Notes: a model not told the origin generated them from the sequence alone. 64,000 bases of DNA from Brucella gallinifaecis (GCF_006476605.1 NZ_ML636805.1:1-64000); one strand, 5' to 3'; shown: positions 28,135 to 36,557, numbered from the stretch's first letter. Numbers and translations: made by a program.

Positions 28135-28684
28135 TAAACCGGCGCTGACCTATCCTGTTCCGGTTCTTCATCTCCCCCACAAGGGGTTGACGGTGAAGAT
28201 TGGGACCAATGAAAAGGAAAGAGCTGCATTGGCAGCCGAGCACGACCTTATGTCGGTCAAATCCTTTGATGCCGAATTTTTGCTCACCCCTTGGAAAAAA
28301 CGTGGCATTCGCATTCGTGGAACGATCAAGGCAGATGTGGTGCAGTCATGTGTAGCCACGCTTGAGCCGCTGGATGCAACAGTTGATGAGCAGGTCGATA
28401 CGATTTTTGTGCCGGAGGATTCTCGTCTTGCTAAAATCCAGCTTGATGAGAGTGGTGAATTGCTGCTTGATGCGGAAGGCGCAGACATTCCAGAGACATT
28501 TGTTGGCGATAAAATTGATTTAGGTGCTGTGGCAGAAGAGTTTTTTGAGCTGGCACTTGATCCCTATCCACGCAAACCGGGGCTGCCGGATAGCACTGAG
28601 CCGGTTGTTTTTGGCGATGTTGACGATGAAGAAAAGCCTGATTCGCCTTTTGCAAAGCTCTCGGAATGGTCGAATAAGCCCTGA
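28127..28684 (+). CDS. YceD family protein (DUF177)
   Basis: A 185-residue acidic cytoplasmic protein of the YceD family, with the typical EFLLTPWKKRGIRIRG, CVATLEPLDATVDE and EFFELALDPYPRKPG. In most bacteria yceD precedes rpmF and plsX. Here it precedes plsX without rpmF, as is usual in Rhizobiales. A role tied to ribosomal RNA or L32 has been proposed for the family. The ATG at 28127 is spaced better from the AAAAAGG site than the ATG at 28121. Confidence 0.8.
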   Translation: MTDKPALTYPVPVLHLPHKGLTVKIGTNEKERAALAAEHDLMSVKSFDAEFLLTPWKKRGIRIRGTIKADVVQSCVATLEPLDATVDEQVDTIFVPEDSRLAKIQLDESGELLLDAEGADIPETFVGDKIDLGAVAEEFFELALDPYPRKPGLPDSTEPVVFGDVDDEEKPDSPFAKLSEWSNKP

Positions 28685-28805
28685 TTTAACCGATGCTTGA
28701 TAGAAACTGGTTGTGCGCGACTGGAAAAACACTATTTTCGCGGAAAAGCCCTCTGTTTTTGAAACAACAGGTTGGGGGCAAGGGATCGCACAGGATTAAT
28801 CAAGA

Positions 28806-29864
28806 GTGATAAAAATTTCGATTGACGCCATGGGCGGTGATTTTGGCCCTGAAGTGGTCATCCCAGGTGCGGCGAAGGCGCTTGAGCGTCATCCTGATAT
28901 CCGGTTTATCTTTTTTGGTCTGGCCGGGCAGGTCGAGCCGGTGCTTGCACTTTATCCAAAGCTTCAGGCTGCATCCGAGTTTCGGGCCAGTCAGGTTGCT
29001 ATCAAGATGGATGACAAGCCAAGTCAGGCATTGCGCGCCGGTCGTGGCAAGTCATCCATGTGGCAGGCCATTGAAGCTGTGAAAACAGGCGATGCTGATG
29101 TTTGTGTCTCGGCAGGCAATACCGGCGCACTGATGGCGATGTCCAAATTCTGTCTGCGCATGTTATCGGATGTCGAGCGCCCGGCAATTGCCGGTATCTG
29201 GCCGACTTTGCGTGGTGAAAGCATTGTGCTGGATGTTGGCGCAACCATTGGTGCCGATGCGCGTCAGCTTGTTGACTATGCCGTGATGGGGGCGGGTATG
29301 GCGCGTGCATTGTTCGAGATTCGCAAGCCCACTGTCGGGCTTCTCAATGTAGGCACTGAAGAAATCAAAGGTCTTGATGAAATCAAGGAAGCGGGTCAGA
29401 TTCTGCGCGATATGCCGCTCGATGGTTTGCAATATACCGGATTCGTCGAAGGCACCGACATCGGCAAAGGAACGGTTGATGTGGTCGTTACCGAAGGTTT
29501 TACCGGTAATATTGCATTGAAGGCTGCGGAAGGCACCGCGCGACAGATGGCAACCCTGCTGCGTCAGGCTATGAGTCGCACATTGCTTTCAAAAATCGGC
29601 TATTTCTTTGCCAAGGGCGCGTTTGATCGCATTCGCGAGAAGATGGATCCCAATAAGGTCAATGGTGGCGTTCTTCTTGGATTGAGTGGCATTGTCATTA
29701 AAAGCCATGGCGGTGCGACTGCCGATGGCTTTTGCTCGGCGGTTGAGGTTGGTTATGACATGGTTCGCAACAAGCTTCTTGAAAAGATAGAAGCGGATTT
29801 GGCGCATTTCCACCATAGTCATCTGCAGACTGCGGGCAATGACGCCAGCGAAGCAGCCAAATGA
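28806..29864 (+). CDS. plsX: Phosphate acyltransferase PlsX
   Basis: Converts acyl-ACP to acyl-phosphate, the acyl donor for PlsY in phospholipid synthesis. The 352-residue protein opens with [18 protein letters not shown] and has [12 protein letters not shown] (about 100) and [17 protein letters not shown] (about 228). The start codon is GTG. It is followed after a RIME-like repeat by fabH, the standard pairing. Confidence 0.94.
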   Translation: MIKISIDAMGGDFGPEVVIPGAAKALERHPDIRFIFFGLAGQVEPVLALYPKLQAASEFRASQVAIKMDDKPSQALRAGRGKSSMWQAIEAVKTGDADVCVSAGNTGALMAMSKFCLRMLSDVERPAIAGIWPTLRGESIVLDVGATIGADARQLVDYAVMGAGMARALFEIRKPTVGLLNVGTEEIKGLDEIKEAGQILRDMPLDGLQYTGFVEGTDIGKGTVDVVVTEGFTGNIALKAAEGTARQMATLLRQAMSRTLLSKIGYFFAKGAFDRIREKMDPNKVNGGVLLGLSGIVIKSHGGATADGFCSAVEVGYDMVRNKLLEKIEADLAHFHHSHLQTAGNDASEAAK

Positions 29865-29925
29865 TTATTGGCCTGTAACAAGGCGAGAATTTTGACTGGC
29901 AGACGTGGGTTTGCTGTCATCAGGC

Positions 29926-30029
29926 TAGAGCATGTCTGGGAAAAGTGGGAACCGGTTTTCCGATCATGACATGTGTAAAATAAAGAGATAGAGCGAAAAC
30001 TGTGAGTACAGTTAAATGCAAAGCGCTCT
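29926..30029. repeat. RIME-like palindromic repeat, copy B
   Basis: TAGAGCATGTC...GACATG with the core GGAAAAGTGGGAACCGGTTTTCC, then a second hairpin AACTGT-gagt-ACAGTT, ending GCGCTCT. It is inverted relative to the copy after parC. It lies between plsX and fabH and ends 16 bases before the fabH start, so it forms the fabH leader. Confidence 0.8.
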
Positions 30030-30045
30030 GGGACAGGAAAATACA

Positions 30046-31017
30046 ATGATAAGATCTGTCGTACGAGGAATAGGTTCTGCTCTCCCCCAGCGGATCATGA
30101 AGAATTCCGATTTTGAAGGTGTGATAGAAACCTCAGACGAATGGATTGTCCAGCGCACAGGTATTCGTCAACGTCACATAGCAGGTGATGGTGAGACAAC
30201 CGTGTCGCTCGGTGCTGCGGCTGCACGTGCTGCATTGGAAAATGCCGGGATTGAAGCATCCGATATTGATCTGGTGCTGGTGGCAACCTCGACGCCTAAT
30301 CATACATTTCCGGCAAGCGCTGTCGAAATTCAGCATGAACTGGGTATTACGACAGGCTTCGCTTTCGATTTGCAGGCCGTTTGTAGTGGTTTTATCTATG
30401 CCATAACCACGGCTGATCTTTATATTCGCGGCGGTCTCGCCAAGCGGGTTCTGGTCATTGGCTCAGAAACTTTTTCTCGTATTCTTGACTGGAATGATCG
30501 CACGACCTGCGTGTTGTTTGGTGATGGTGCGGGTGCAATCGTGCTGGAAGAAGCAGAAGGCAAGGGGCTGACGTCAGATCGCGGCATTCTGGCAGCTAAT
30601 CTTCGCTCTGACGGCAATCATAAAGAGAAGCTTTTTGTCGATGGTGGTCCATCTACAACACAGACTGTTGGTCATTTGCGCATGGAAGGCCGTGAAGTCT
30701 TCAAGCACGCTGTTGGTATGATTACCGATGTGATCGAGGCTTCATTTACCGAAACGGGCCTGACTGCTGAGGATATTGACTGGTTCGTACCCCATCAGGC
30801 CAATAAGCGTATTATTGATGCTTCCGCTAAAAAGCTCAATATTGCCGAGGAAAAAGTTGTTATTACCGTCGATCGCCACGGAAATACCTCCGCAGCTTCT
30901 GTTCCGCTGGCTCTTGCGACTGCTGTTGCAGATGGCCGGATCAAGAAGGGCGACCTCGTTCTTCTGGAGGCTATGGGGGGCGGATTTACCTGGGGTGCAG
31001 TTTTGTTGCGCTGGTAA
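30046..31017 (+). CDS. fabH: Beta-ketoacyl-ACP synthase III
   Basis: Starts fatty-acid synthesis by joining acetyl-CoA and malonyl-ACP. The 323-residue protein shows the Cys-His-Asn triad: [12 protein letters not shown] (about 112), [16 protein letters not shown] (about 250) and [15 protein letters not shown] (about 280). The frame extends to 30016, but the ATG at 30046 has a GGGACAGGAAA site. plsX is upstream, ihfA downstream. Confidence 0.95.
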   Translation: MIRSVVRGIGSALPQRIMKNSDFEGVIETSDEWIVQRTGIRQRHIAGDGETTVSLGAAAARAALENAGIEASDIDLVLVATSTPNHTFPASAVEIQHELGITTGFAFDLQAVCSGFIYAITTADLYIRGGLAKRVLVIGSETFSRILDWNDRTTCVLFGDGAGAIVLEEAEGKGLTSDRGILAANLRSDGNHKEKLFVDGGPSTTQTVGHLRMEGREVFKHAVGMITDVIEASFTETGLTAEDIDWFVPHQANKRIIDASAKKLNIAEEKVVITVDRHGNTSAASVPLALATAVADGRIKKGDLVLLEAMGGGFTWGAVLLRW

Positions 31018-31134
31018 TTCGAAAAATGATAGGCCGTGAGGAAACTCGCGGCTTGACCGAAGCGCAATTATCTGTGTAACCTCCTGTCACTTAAGGATAT
31101 TATCTGTTCAAACACTAACCAGGCAGGTTCGGTT

Positions 31135-31458
31135 ATGGGAGGTAAGACGGTCACACGTGCTGATCTGGCAGAGGCAGTTTATCGAAAGGTAGGCTTGTCC
31201 CGGACAGAGTCGGCGGCTTTGGTCGAAATGATTCTCGACGAAGTTTGTGATGCTATCGTGAATGGTGAAACAGTAAAACTGTCATCTTTTGCGACGTTTC
31301 AGGTTCGTGACAAGAACGAGCGTATTGGGCGCAATCCGAAGACCGGTGAGGAAGTTCCAATTCTCCCCCGCCGTGTCATGACGTTCAAAGCATCAAACGT
31401 ACTCAAACAGCGTATTTTGCAAGAGCATCAGAAGCGTGGTGCGAAAGGCGCTAAATAG
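31135..31458 (+). CDS. ihfA: Integration host factor alpha subunit
   Basis: A DNA-bending protein that works as a heterodimer with IhfB in recombination, transcription and replication. The 107-residue protein has the HU/IHF fold: [20 protein letters not shown] at the start, and the DNA-binding arm region [20 protein letters not shown] (about 63-82), with the intercalating proline in the NPKTG context. The lysine-rich tail KRGAKGAK is a short extension. It follows fabH by 117 bases and precedes the merR-type gene. Confidence 0.93.
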   Translation: MGGKTVTRADLAEAVYRKVGLSRTESAALVEMILDEVCDAIVNGETVKLSSFATFQVRDKNERIGRNPKTGEEVPILPRRVMTFKASNVLKQRILQEHQKRGAKGAK

Positions 31459-31814
31459 CTGTTTTTCTTAATAAAAAGATTCTCTATGTTCTGATCTGAT
31501 TGCCTTTATATCTGACAGTTTTGTGTTTTTTATATCCAGTGGTTATAGCATCCTGAAAATGTACTTCTTCCTGTTGTATTTGAAGGGGTGCTTATAAAGT
31601 TCTGATATTATATAATCATCGCTAATAGCGAGTCGCTTTGCTAATATAAGAAACCGAAAAGTTGGGGCTTTTCGTTCAATTTTTTTATGTTAAACGGCGT
31701 TCGATTATTATGATATTATGGCTGGTACGCAATGATGTACCCATGGCCATTTGAACTATCTGGGCTGGCAGGGTTCGCCTCTTGGCAGAGCCAAACCACT
31801 GGAAAGGGCAAAAT
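31459..31814. other. AT-rich gap between ihfA and the MerR-type gene
   Basis: 356 bases without a supported gene, clearly richer in A and T than the flanking genes. It contains the ihfA terminator (31655-31686) and a short AGCGA-g-TCGCT inverted repeat near 31626. The rest must hold the MerR-type gene promoter. Confidence 0.6.
31655..31686 (+). terminator. Terminator of ihfA
   Basis: CGAAAAG, six-base loop, CTTTTCG, then a seven-base T run after TTCAA. Confidence 0.65.
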
Positions 31815-32354
31815 ATGGATAAAAGCCCTGATGCATTCAGGACTATAAGTGAAGTTGCAGAAAGTCTTGATCTTCCGCAACATGTTCTGCGTTTCTGGGA
31901 AACGCGTTTCACTCAGATAAAACCTATGAAGCGTGGTGGTGGACGCCGTTACTATCGTCCGCTTGATGTTGAGTTGCTCAAGGGCATTCGTCATCTGCTT
32001 TATGATCAGGGCTATACTATCAAGGGCGTGCAGCGCCTGCTGCGCGAAAACAACGCGCAATTTATTATCGCTCTTGGTAATGGCGACGTGCAGGCGATTG
32101 AAGCAATTACCCGCCAGAAACAGGCTGCAAGTGAAAAGCAGGCATTGGAAAATGCGGCTGATCATGAAATGACGCTGCCTAACGGGATCAAGGCTCCGCA
32201 ATCCGCCCGTAAATTATTTGGTCTGCTTAAAGGCGAGGAGGACGGCCCGATTGGTGCTGATGGCAAACGTCCATCCAAAGACAATCGGGGCCTGTTGCAG
32301 GAGGCGCTATTCGATCTTCTTGAATGCAAGCGACTTCTGGATCAGGTTCGCTGA
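31815..32354 (+). CDS. MerR-family transcriptional regulator
   Basis: A 179-residue regulator with an N-terminal MerR helix-turn-helix: [21 protein letters not shown] (about 8-28), [19 protein letters not shown] and [16 protein letters not shown]. This short Rhizobiales type, next to ihfA, lacks an obvious metal- or drug-binding C-terminus; the last 80 residues are polar and probably flexible, with a helix at the end ([19 protein letters not shown]). The start follows an AAAGGG site. The target is unknown. Confidence 0.85.
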   Translation: MDKSPDAFRTISEVAESLDLPQHVLRFWETRFTQIKPMKRGGGRRYYRPLDVELLKGIRHLLYDQGYTIKGVQRLLRENNAQFIIALGNGDVQAIEAITRQKQAASEKQALENAADHEMTLPNGIKAPQSARKLFGLLKGEEDGPIGADGKRPSKDNRGLLQEALFDLLECKRLLDQVR

Positions 32355-32366
32355 TATCGTATAAAC

Positions 32367-32389
32367 AAGGGAGGCAAATGCCTCCCTTT
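32367..32389. terminator. Terminator between the MerR-type gene and the SMR gene
   Basis: AAGGGAGGCA, two-base centre, TGCCTCCCTT, then T-rich sequence; usable from both sides. Confidence 0.7.
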
Positions 32390-32397
32390 ATCTTTGC

Positions 32398-32715
32398 TTA
32401 TGTCGAGGATAGTTTCAGGCCGACGATACCTGCAAGGATGAGCGCCGCACTCAGGATGCGGAAAAAGGTAGCTGCTTCTCCCAGAATGAGTATCCCGACA
32501 ACAAATGCGCCAAGTGCGCCAATGCCGGTCCAGATAGCATAAGCTGTGCCGAGTGGCAGGCTGCGCATGGCAATAGAGAGCAAAGCGAAACTACCGATCA
32601 TCATTACTATAGTGATCAGAGTAGGTGTCAGAAGCGAAAATCCCTCTGACTTTTTCATGTAATAGGCCCATATGATTTCAAGGACACCTGCGATTGCAAG
32701 ATAAACCCATGCCAT
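32398..32715 (-). CDS. SugE/Gdx-type SMR transporter (guanidinium exporter)
   Basis: A 105-residue four-helix protein of the small multidrug resistance family. The membrane glutamate is in [18 protein letters not shown] (about residue 13), and the '[11 protein letters not shown]' and [18 protein letters not shown] patterns resemble the Gdx/SugE subgroup, which exports guanidinium in exchange for protons. The guanidine-II riboswitch directly upstream supports this substrate strongly. It is convergent with the MerR-type gene. Confidence 0.85.
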   Translation of the reverse strand: MAWVYLAIAGVLEIIWAYYMKKSEGFSLLTPTLITIVMMIGSFALLSIAMRSLPLGTAYAIWTGIGALGAFVVGILILGEAATFFRILSAALILAGIVGLKLSST

Positions 32716-32734
32716 TTTGTGCTCCTCAGGGTAT

Positions 32735-32777
32735 GGGGCCGTCCCCTATGTGAACACAGGCGCGGGTCGTCCCACGC
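32735..32777 (-). promoter_or_regulatory. Guanidine-II (mini-ykkC) riboswitch
   Basis: On the minus strand: hairpin 1 GCGTGGG-ACGA-CCCGCGC (32777-32760), a 13-base linker, hairpin 2 GGGG-ACGG-CCCC (32746-32735), then TGAGGAG and the start codon of the SMR gene 20 bases on. Two hairpins with ACGR tetraloops just before a ribosome site define this class. Guanidinium binding makes the loops pair and turns the downstream exporter gene on. Confidence 0.9.
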
Positions 32778-32956
32778 AATCCTCAAATAAACAATTTTTT
32801 TACAATCTGCAAGTCTGGAGCGAAACGAACGTCTTTAATCAAAGTCTTGCTCCAAAGTGATACGAACTTCAAATCCACCATACTAGCTTGCTTGCCCGTA
32901 CTATCCTCATCATGGGCAATGAAACTGCGCGACAATGAACGCAAGAAGGGCGGTGA

Positions 32957-33229
32957 TTATGGGGCGAAGAAAAGATTGCTCTCAGAGACAAACAGATCAT
33001 CAAGGATATTCTGTAGTTCATCTTCTGGCATGGCTGTGATGATTAAAGCATCTTGGATCCATCCATATGCGTAAGCCCGCACAATATAACCGCACACCAC
33101 CTTGCGGTTAATTCTCATATAGCCATCACGGAAACATCGATCACGCCGGATTGGTAAATTCAGGGTGACTGATTTAATTTGCTGACCATCAACCAATGAT
33201 TGCAATATGATTGCAGGCTGTTCAATCAA
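32957..33229 (-). CDS. Small protein of unknown function, third gene of the SOS polymerase cassette
   Basis: A 90-residue protein of no family I recognise. It is mixed alpha/beta, with a basic stretch (IRRDRCFRDGYMRINRK, about 27-43) and an acidic C-terminal helix (MPEDELQNILDDLF). The start is TTG: the codon overlaps the stop of the upstream gene (TTGA) and is preceded by a perfect AGGAGG six bases away, which decides the start. Tight coupling to the Zn-ribbon gene and the polymerase implies a joint role. Confidence 0.7.
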   Translation of the reverse strand: MIEQPAIILQSLVDGQQIKSVTLNLPIRRDRCFRDGYMRINRKVVCGYIVRAYAYGWIQDALIITAMPEDELQNILDDLFVSESNLFFAP

Positions 33230-33480
33230 GCCAGTCCTCCTACAAATCCGCTTAGCTCTTTCAATCGTTCCATTGCCATACGCATTTTACCGTTGCAGCC
33301 ACGTGCTTTGCATCGTGCCTTCGCCTCGACCTCATCCAGATATTGCTGTGATCGATCCACTGACTGGCAGATTAACTGCTTATCTATATAGGTAAGGCGC
33401 CCGCATTTTTTACAGATCATCTCCAATCTTTGATCGTCACCAAGATCACCAACCTTGATCTTGGTTTTCCAGTTGCCCAT
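33226..33480 (-). CDS. Small zinc-ribbon-like protein, second gene of the cassette
   Basis: An 84-residue basic protein. CKKCGRLTYIDKQLICQSVD and KARCKARGCNGKMRM (about 26-68) give two Cys pairs spaced like a zinc ribbon, which suggests nucleic acid or protein binding. The ATG overlaps the stop of the polymerase gene (TGATG) and its own stop overlaps the next gene. A longer frame reaches 33558, but the start at 33480 fits the overlap and an AGAGGA site. No named family. Confidence 0.7.
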   Translation of the reverse strand: MGNWKTKIKVGDLGDDQRLEMICKKCGRLTYIDKQLICQSVDRSQQYLDEVEAKARCKARGCNGKMRMAMERLKELSGFVGGLA

Positions 33481-34754
33481 CACCAGAAATCCTCTGCCGA
33501 TGGAATACGGACATAGCTGATCTTTCCACCAATATGACCGCCTGCTGGCGGCTTCCATTCTCCCATACTGACAATCGTGCCTGCATATTTGGTATTGATG
33601 GTATCGACGGCGTTATTTGCCTTCTCCCATTTCTGCCGCAGCTCATCGTCATTATCGAGCAGATCAACCTGCCTTTCACCGGCTGGTGACAGATCATACA
33701 GGGTGACGCTAACCCGAAAGATCGTCACGCCTCCTGGATGATCGAGCTTTACGCGATCCCAGAGTATCCGAAGAGTTGCAAGAATGGCCTGATCGTCATT
33801 GACGACTGGCAGATGATGTTTGCCAAACCATGAGCCATCGCGCACAGACAACCAAAGCCACAAGCCTGATGCATAGTAATTCTCACGGCGTAAACGGCGT
33901 GCGGCCTTGGTGAGTAACAGCCGGGATATTTCATAGGCACCGTCTATTGAACGTGCTTCAGGTGGCAGCACGCGTCCATGGCCGAACATGCCGCGCTGTT
34001 GAACCGGTGCCTGAATGTCATAACCATGCAAAGCGTACCAAAGACGCTCACCATTGACGCTCTTCCATATCTTTCGCATGTGTTTGGGCTGAATTGCGTA
34101 AAGCTGCGTGGTTGTGAATATGCCATTGCGGTAGAGACGCTTGGCCATACCTTTGCCTATGCCGGGTATATCTTCCAACTCAATACGCAATAGTGGGTCT
34201 GGCATGACTGACGGCCACCAGATTGCGAGACCATTGCCATATTGGCCGTTTCGTTTGTTTTCATCTTTTCCCGCCTTGCATGCGATCTTTGCAAGCTGAC
34301 GGTTGGCGGCAAAGCCGATTGAGCTGGTGATGTATGGGCCTATATTCTCAGCAATGACAGATTTGATCTTTGCTGCCAGCAATTCAGGATCTCGCTTGCC
34401 GCTGTCATCCAGCACGCATGTCAGTTCATCAATGCTCTTGGCCGTATCAATTGCGATGACTGTTTCGATTTCGCAGAGCAGGGCGTTGTGCGCACGCCGG
34501 TAAAGGTCTGGCTTCTGCGGGACGAGCACAAGATCAGGACAGACCCGTAATGCGTCCTTGATCGACATCACATTCTTGACGCCCATTGCTTTTGCCTCTT
34601 TCGAGCAAGCGATCACGGCGGTTCGATTGGTGCCGGCAAAAGGGACAACGCCGATTGGCCGGCCGCGCAGACGTTTGTCGCACTGTTGCTCGACCGACGC
34701 GAAGAAGCCGTCAAAGTCGAGATACAGCCGTTCAATCGTCTCAGGCAGGCGCAT
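33480..34754 (-). CDS. Y-family DNA polymerase (UmuC/DinB-like, 'ImpB/MucB/SamB' group)
   Basis: A translesion DNA polymerase of 424 residues. The palm motif I YLDFDGFFASVEQQCDKRL (about 11-29), the fingers region RTAVIACSKEAKAMGVK, the second acidic motif (SIDELTCVL, about 107, with Asp-Glu) and the helix-hairpin-helix IELEDIPGIGKGMAKRLYRNG (about 198) are all present. It differs from canonical DinB in the C-terminal part and belongs to the plasmid- and island-borne UmuC-like group, often mislabelled 'type VI secretion ImpB'. A perfect LexA box lies 82 bases upstream, so it is likely SOS-induced. Confidence 0.88.
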   Translation of the reverse strand: MRLPETIERLYLDFDGFFASVEQQCDKRLRGRPIGVVPFAGTNRTAVIACSKEAKAMGVKNVMSIKDALRVCPDLVLVPQKPDLYRRAHNALLCEIETVIAIDTAKSIDELTCVLDDSGKRDPELLAAKIKSVIAENIGPYITSSIGFAANRQLAKIACKAGKDENKRNGQYGNGLAIWWPSVMPDPLLRIELEDIPGIGKGMAKRLYRNGIFTTTQLYAIQPKHMRKIWKSVNGERLWYALHGYDIQAPVQQRGMFGHGRVLPPEARSIDGAYEISRLLLTKAARRLRRENYYASGLWLWLSVRDGSWFGKHHLPVVNDDQAILATLRILWDRVKLDHPGGVTIFRVSVTLYDLSPAGERQVDLLDNDDELRQKWEKANNAVDTINTKYAGTIVSMGEWKPPAGGHIGGKISYVRIPSAEDFW

Positions 34755-34835
34755 TTCTAACTCCAGAATATAGAGCGCACGAAACTTGTCCCGAGTGCAT
34801 AGACACTAAGGAACATATTCCGTTTGATAGATAAT

Positions 34836-34850
34836 GTTCTTATTATGTTC
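34836..34850. promoter_or_regulatory. LexA box (SOS operator) of the polymerase cassette
   Basis: GTTC-TTATTAT-GTTC, exactly the alphaproteobacterial LexA target GTTCn7GTTC, 82-96 bases upstream of the polymerase start on the minus strand. Confidence 0.8.
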
Positions 34851-35203
34851 TCATTCAGAAAAAGAGTCAACTAACATCTAGAGGTTGTGGAAACCAGAGA
34901 AGGGGATCTTTGAGCAGCTTTTCAGTTTATGCTTGAGAGCGATCAGTTCTTTTCTCACAATCTCGGGGGCATTCGTCTTGCCTGCAATGCAGTTCATCGC
35001 CACTTTTTACACAAAAGCGTAGAAAAATCGCATGAATGTCTTGTAAAATCACTAGATACGGAACAATCTTCACATAGTTTCAGAATGGATAATTGCATCC
35101 AGAATAGATTACAGGGCTTGCGAGCCGCTTTTTATATATCTTATACCTTTATTTTAGCTGCCTGTTTATTGCGGTTTTACTGATTGCAGAAACAGCTAAC
35201 CTT
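34851..35203. other. Gap between the SOS cassette and the small secreted protein gene
   Basis: Apart from the LexA box on its left, nothing firm is seen. An 84-codon plus-strand frame (34929-35183) has no ribosome site or recognisable composition. AT content is high, as in much of 32.7-38.1 kb. Confidence 0.5.
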
Positions 35204-35228
35204 AAACTCCTCTATTGCAGGGGAGTTT
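35204..35228 (+). promoter_or_regulatory. Hairpin that hides the ribosome-binding site of the secreted-protein gene
   Basis: AAACTCC (35204-35210) and GGAGTTT (35222-35228) form a perfect seven-base stem with an 11-base loop. The right arm contains the GGAG site, two bases before the ATG at 35231. Confidence 0.6.
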
Positions 35229-35230
35229 CT

Positions 35231-35545
35231 ATGAGACGAGTTGATTTGATATTATCTTCGTTTGTAGTTCTGTTGAGTTGCGTATCGGCGCACTCCGCAG
35301 ATCAGGAAAGTCATGTTGTGATCAGTTGCAAATTCATTCCTCTCAATAAAAACGGATTAGATAATTACCTTTCAAAGCGTCCAGGTTGGGAAGCTTTTGG
35401 CGAAATTAAATTATTCAAGAAGCCGTCATATCTGGCTCCATCGCTTCAATTGGAAAGATTGGATTGCTCCGGGGCTGCTGATGATAAGCTGCCGGTAATA
35501 CCCATTCTTAAGATTACCCATCAGATACAAAAGTCAGAAAAGTAG
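35231..35545 (+). CDS. Small secreted protein of unknown function
   Basis: A 104-residue protein with a Sec signal peptide (VDLILSSFVVLLSCVSAHSA, cut near residue 23). The mature 80 residues have two cysteines (ISCKFIPL and RLDCSGAA), which could form a disulphide in the periplasm. The GGGGAG site directly before the ATG supports the start. No family recognised. It sits upstream of the structured element and the lipocalin gene on the same strand. Confidence 0.6.
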   Translation: MRRVDLILSSFVVLLSCVSAHSADQESHVVISCKFIPLNKNGLDNYLSKRPGWEAFGEIKLFKKPSYLAPSLQLERLDCSGAADDKLPVIPILKITHQIQKSEK

Positions 35546-35557
35546 CTGACTGAAATT

Positions 35558-35642
35558 GAGGCCGGTCCTCAACGGAAGGCGAGGCGCACAAGTCTGAAAG
35601 ATGATCTTGCGTGCAGCGAACTGGGCCAGAGGGACCGGCCTC
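35558..35642. ncRNA. Structured element, possible small RNA
   Basis: An 85-base element closed by a perfect 11-base inverted repeat (GAGGCCGGTCC / GGACCGGCCTC). Inside, GCGCACAAG and CTTGCGTGC (35583-35613) pair at eight of nine positions with a 13-base loop, and CTGG-g-CCAG lies before the closing arm. GC content is far above the surrounding AT-rich sequence. No T run follows, so it is not a simple terminator, and no target duplication is seen. It matches no RNA class I know. Confidence 0.4.
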
Positions 35643-35718
35643 GCATAATATGATACGCATTGCCTTGAAACATTAATGAAAAGAGATATCTATACCATCT
35701 GACTCTGGAGATGGTCCA

Positions 35719-36252
35719 ATGAAACTAAAATTTTGGGGTATTATATCTGCATTAGCAGGTCTGGCTATTTTGACTGCATGTAAGACCAGTCAACCAGAAT
35801 TGGCATTGCACCCAGTCACTGGATTTGACGCTGAGCGCTATTTAGGAAAATGGTATGAGCTTGCTCGTGTTGAAAACCGCTTTGAAAAAGGTATGAGTAA
35901 AGTCACTGCAGAATATGCTCTTAATGGTGATGGTACAATTAAGGTTATTAATGCAGGTTACGATCCCGCGAAGGGACGTTTTAGAAGCGCTACGGGTAAA
36001 GCGAAGTTTGCTAATGGCCCAGATGTGGGCGCGTTGAGAGTTTCATTTTTTGGTCCTTTTTACGGTAGCTACAACATTGTTGCACTTGATCGGAATTATC
36101 AATGGTCAATCGTGGCTGGTGATAATCCGAAGAAGTACTTCTGGGTTCTTTCTCGCCAGCCCAAGCTTTCAAATCAACTGAAAAACGAAGCTCTTTCAGT
36201 TGCGCGGAAGCTTGGCATTGATACAAAATCTCTTCTTTGGGTGCAGCATTGA
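35719..36252 (+). CDS. Outer membrane lipocalin (Blc-like)
   Basis: A 177-residue lipoprotein: hydrophobic IISALAGLAILTAC with the lipobox Cys at about residue 21, then the lipocalin motif GKWYELARVENRFEKGM (about 48), which is typical of bacterial Blc. The barrel ends with YFWVLSRQPKL (about 141), the third conserved region. Such proteins bind lipids or fatty acids under membrane stress. A GGAG site is ten bases before the ATG. Confidence 0.88.
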   Translation: MKLKFWGIISALAGLAILTACKTSQPELALHPVTGFDAERYLGKWYELARVENRFEKGMSKVTAEYALNGDGTIKVINAGYDPAKGRFRSATGKAKFANGPDVGALRVSFFGPFYGSYNIVALDRNYQWSIVAGDNPKKYFWVLSRQPKLSNQLKNEALSVARKLGIDTKSLLWVQH

Positions 36253-36417
36253 TCAACGGAATATGCGAGACGCGGTGAATGCCTGGGTCTGCCACATCTG
36301 CACATTGTGCATGAGCGGATTTTCAATCAGAACGCGGCGCTGAAAGCAGAAGCGCAGGGGATCATCGGTAGCTTGGTTGATTGCGATGCGCTGATGCTAG
36401 ATGCAGTCACCCGCTAG
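36253..36417 (+). pseudogene. C-terminal gene fragment of unknown family
   Basis: A 54-codon open frame without a start, directly after the lipocalin stop, reads EYARRGECLGLPHLHIVHE then RIFNQNAALKAEAQGIIGSL and ends at TAG. The composition looks coding (balanced residues, amphipathic helix), so it may be the tail of a deleted gene. No family recognised. Confidence 0.35.
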
Positions 36418-36481
36418 CCAGTCGGGTTCGTGTCCGACCGTTCTGACCATATTGCGGAAGCCCGAAAAATGGTTTCAATTC

Positions 36482-36555
36482 ACGTCCTTAGCCCAACGGT
36501 AGGGCAACGCACTTTGAATGCGGGTGTCTTGGTTCGATCCCAATAGGGCGATCCA
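36482..36555 (+). tRNA. Decayed tRNA-Gln(UUG)-like sequence
   Basis: Folds as a tRNA cloverleaf: acceptor ACGTCCT / AGGGCGA (six of seven pairs), D arm GCCC / GGGC with GG in the loop, anticodon loop CTTTGAA (anticodon TTG), T arm CTTGG-TTCGATC-CCAAT, and an encoded CCA at 36553-36555. One mismatch each in the acceptor, anticodon and T stems suggests a decaying or horizontally acquired tRNA rather than the main tRNA-Gln gene. Confidence 0.5.
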
Positions 36556-36557
36556 GT

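Noticed and set aside
33480-34754. Type VI secretion protein ImpB, as such polymerases are often labelled
   Set aside because: The catalytic motifs are those of Y-family polymerases; the label comes from the old ImpB/MucB/SamB name and no T6SS genes are nearby.
34929-35183. 84-codon open frame
   Set aside because: No ribosome site, odd composition, no recognised motif.
35558-35642. Rho-independent terminator of the small secreted protein gene
   Set aside because: The closing stem is long and GC-rich, but the loop holds 63 bases and no T run follows.
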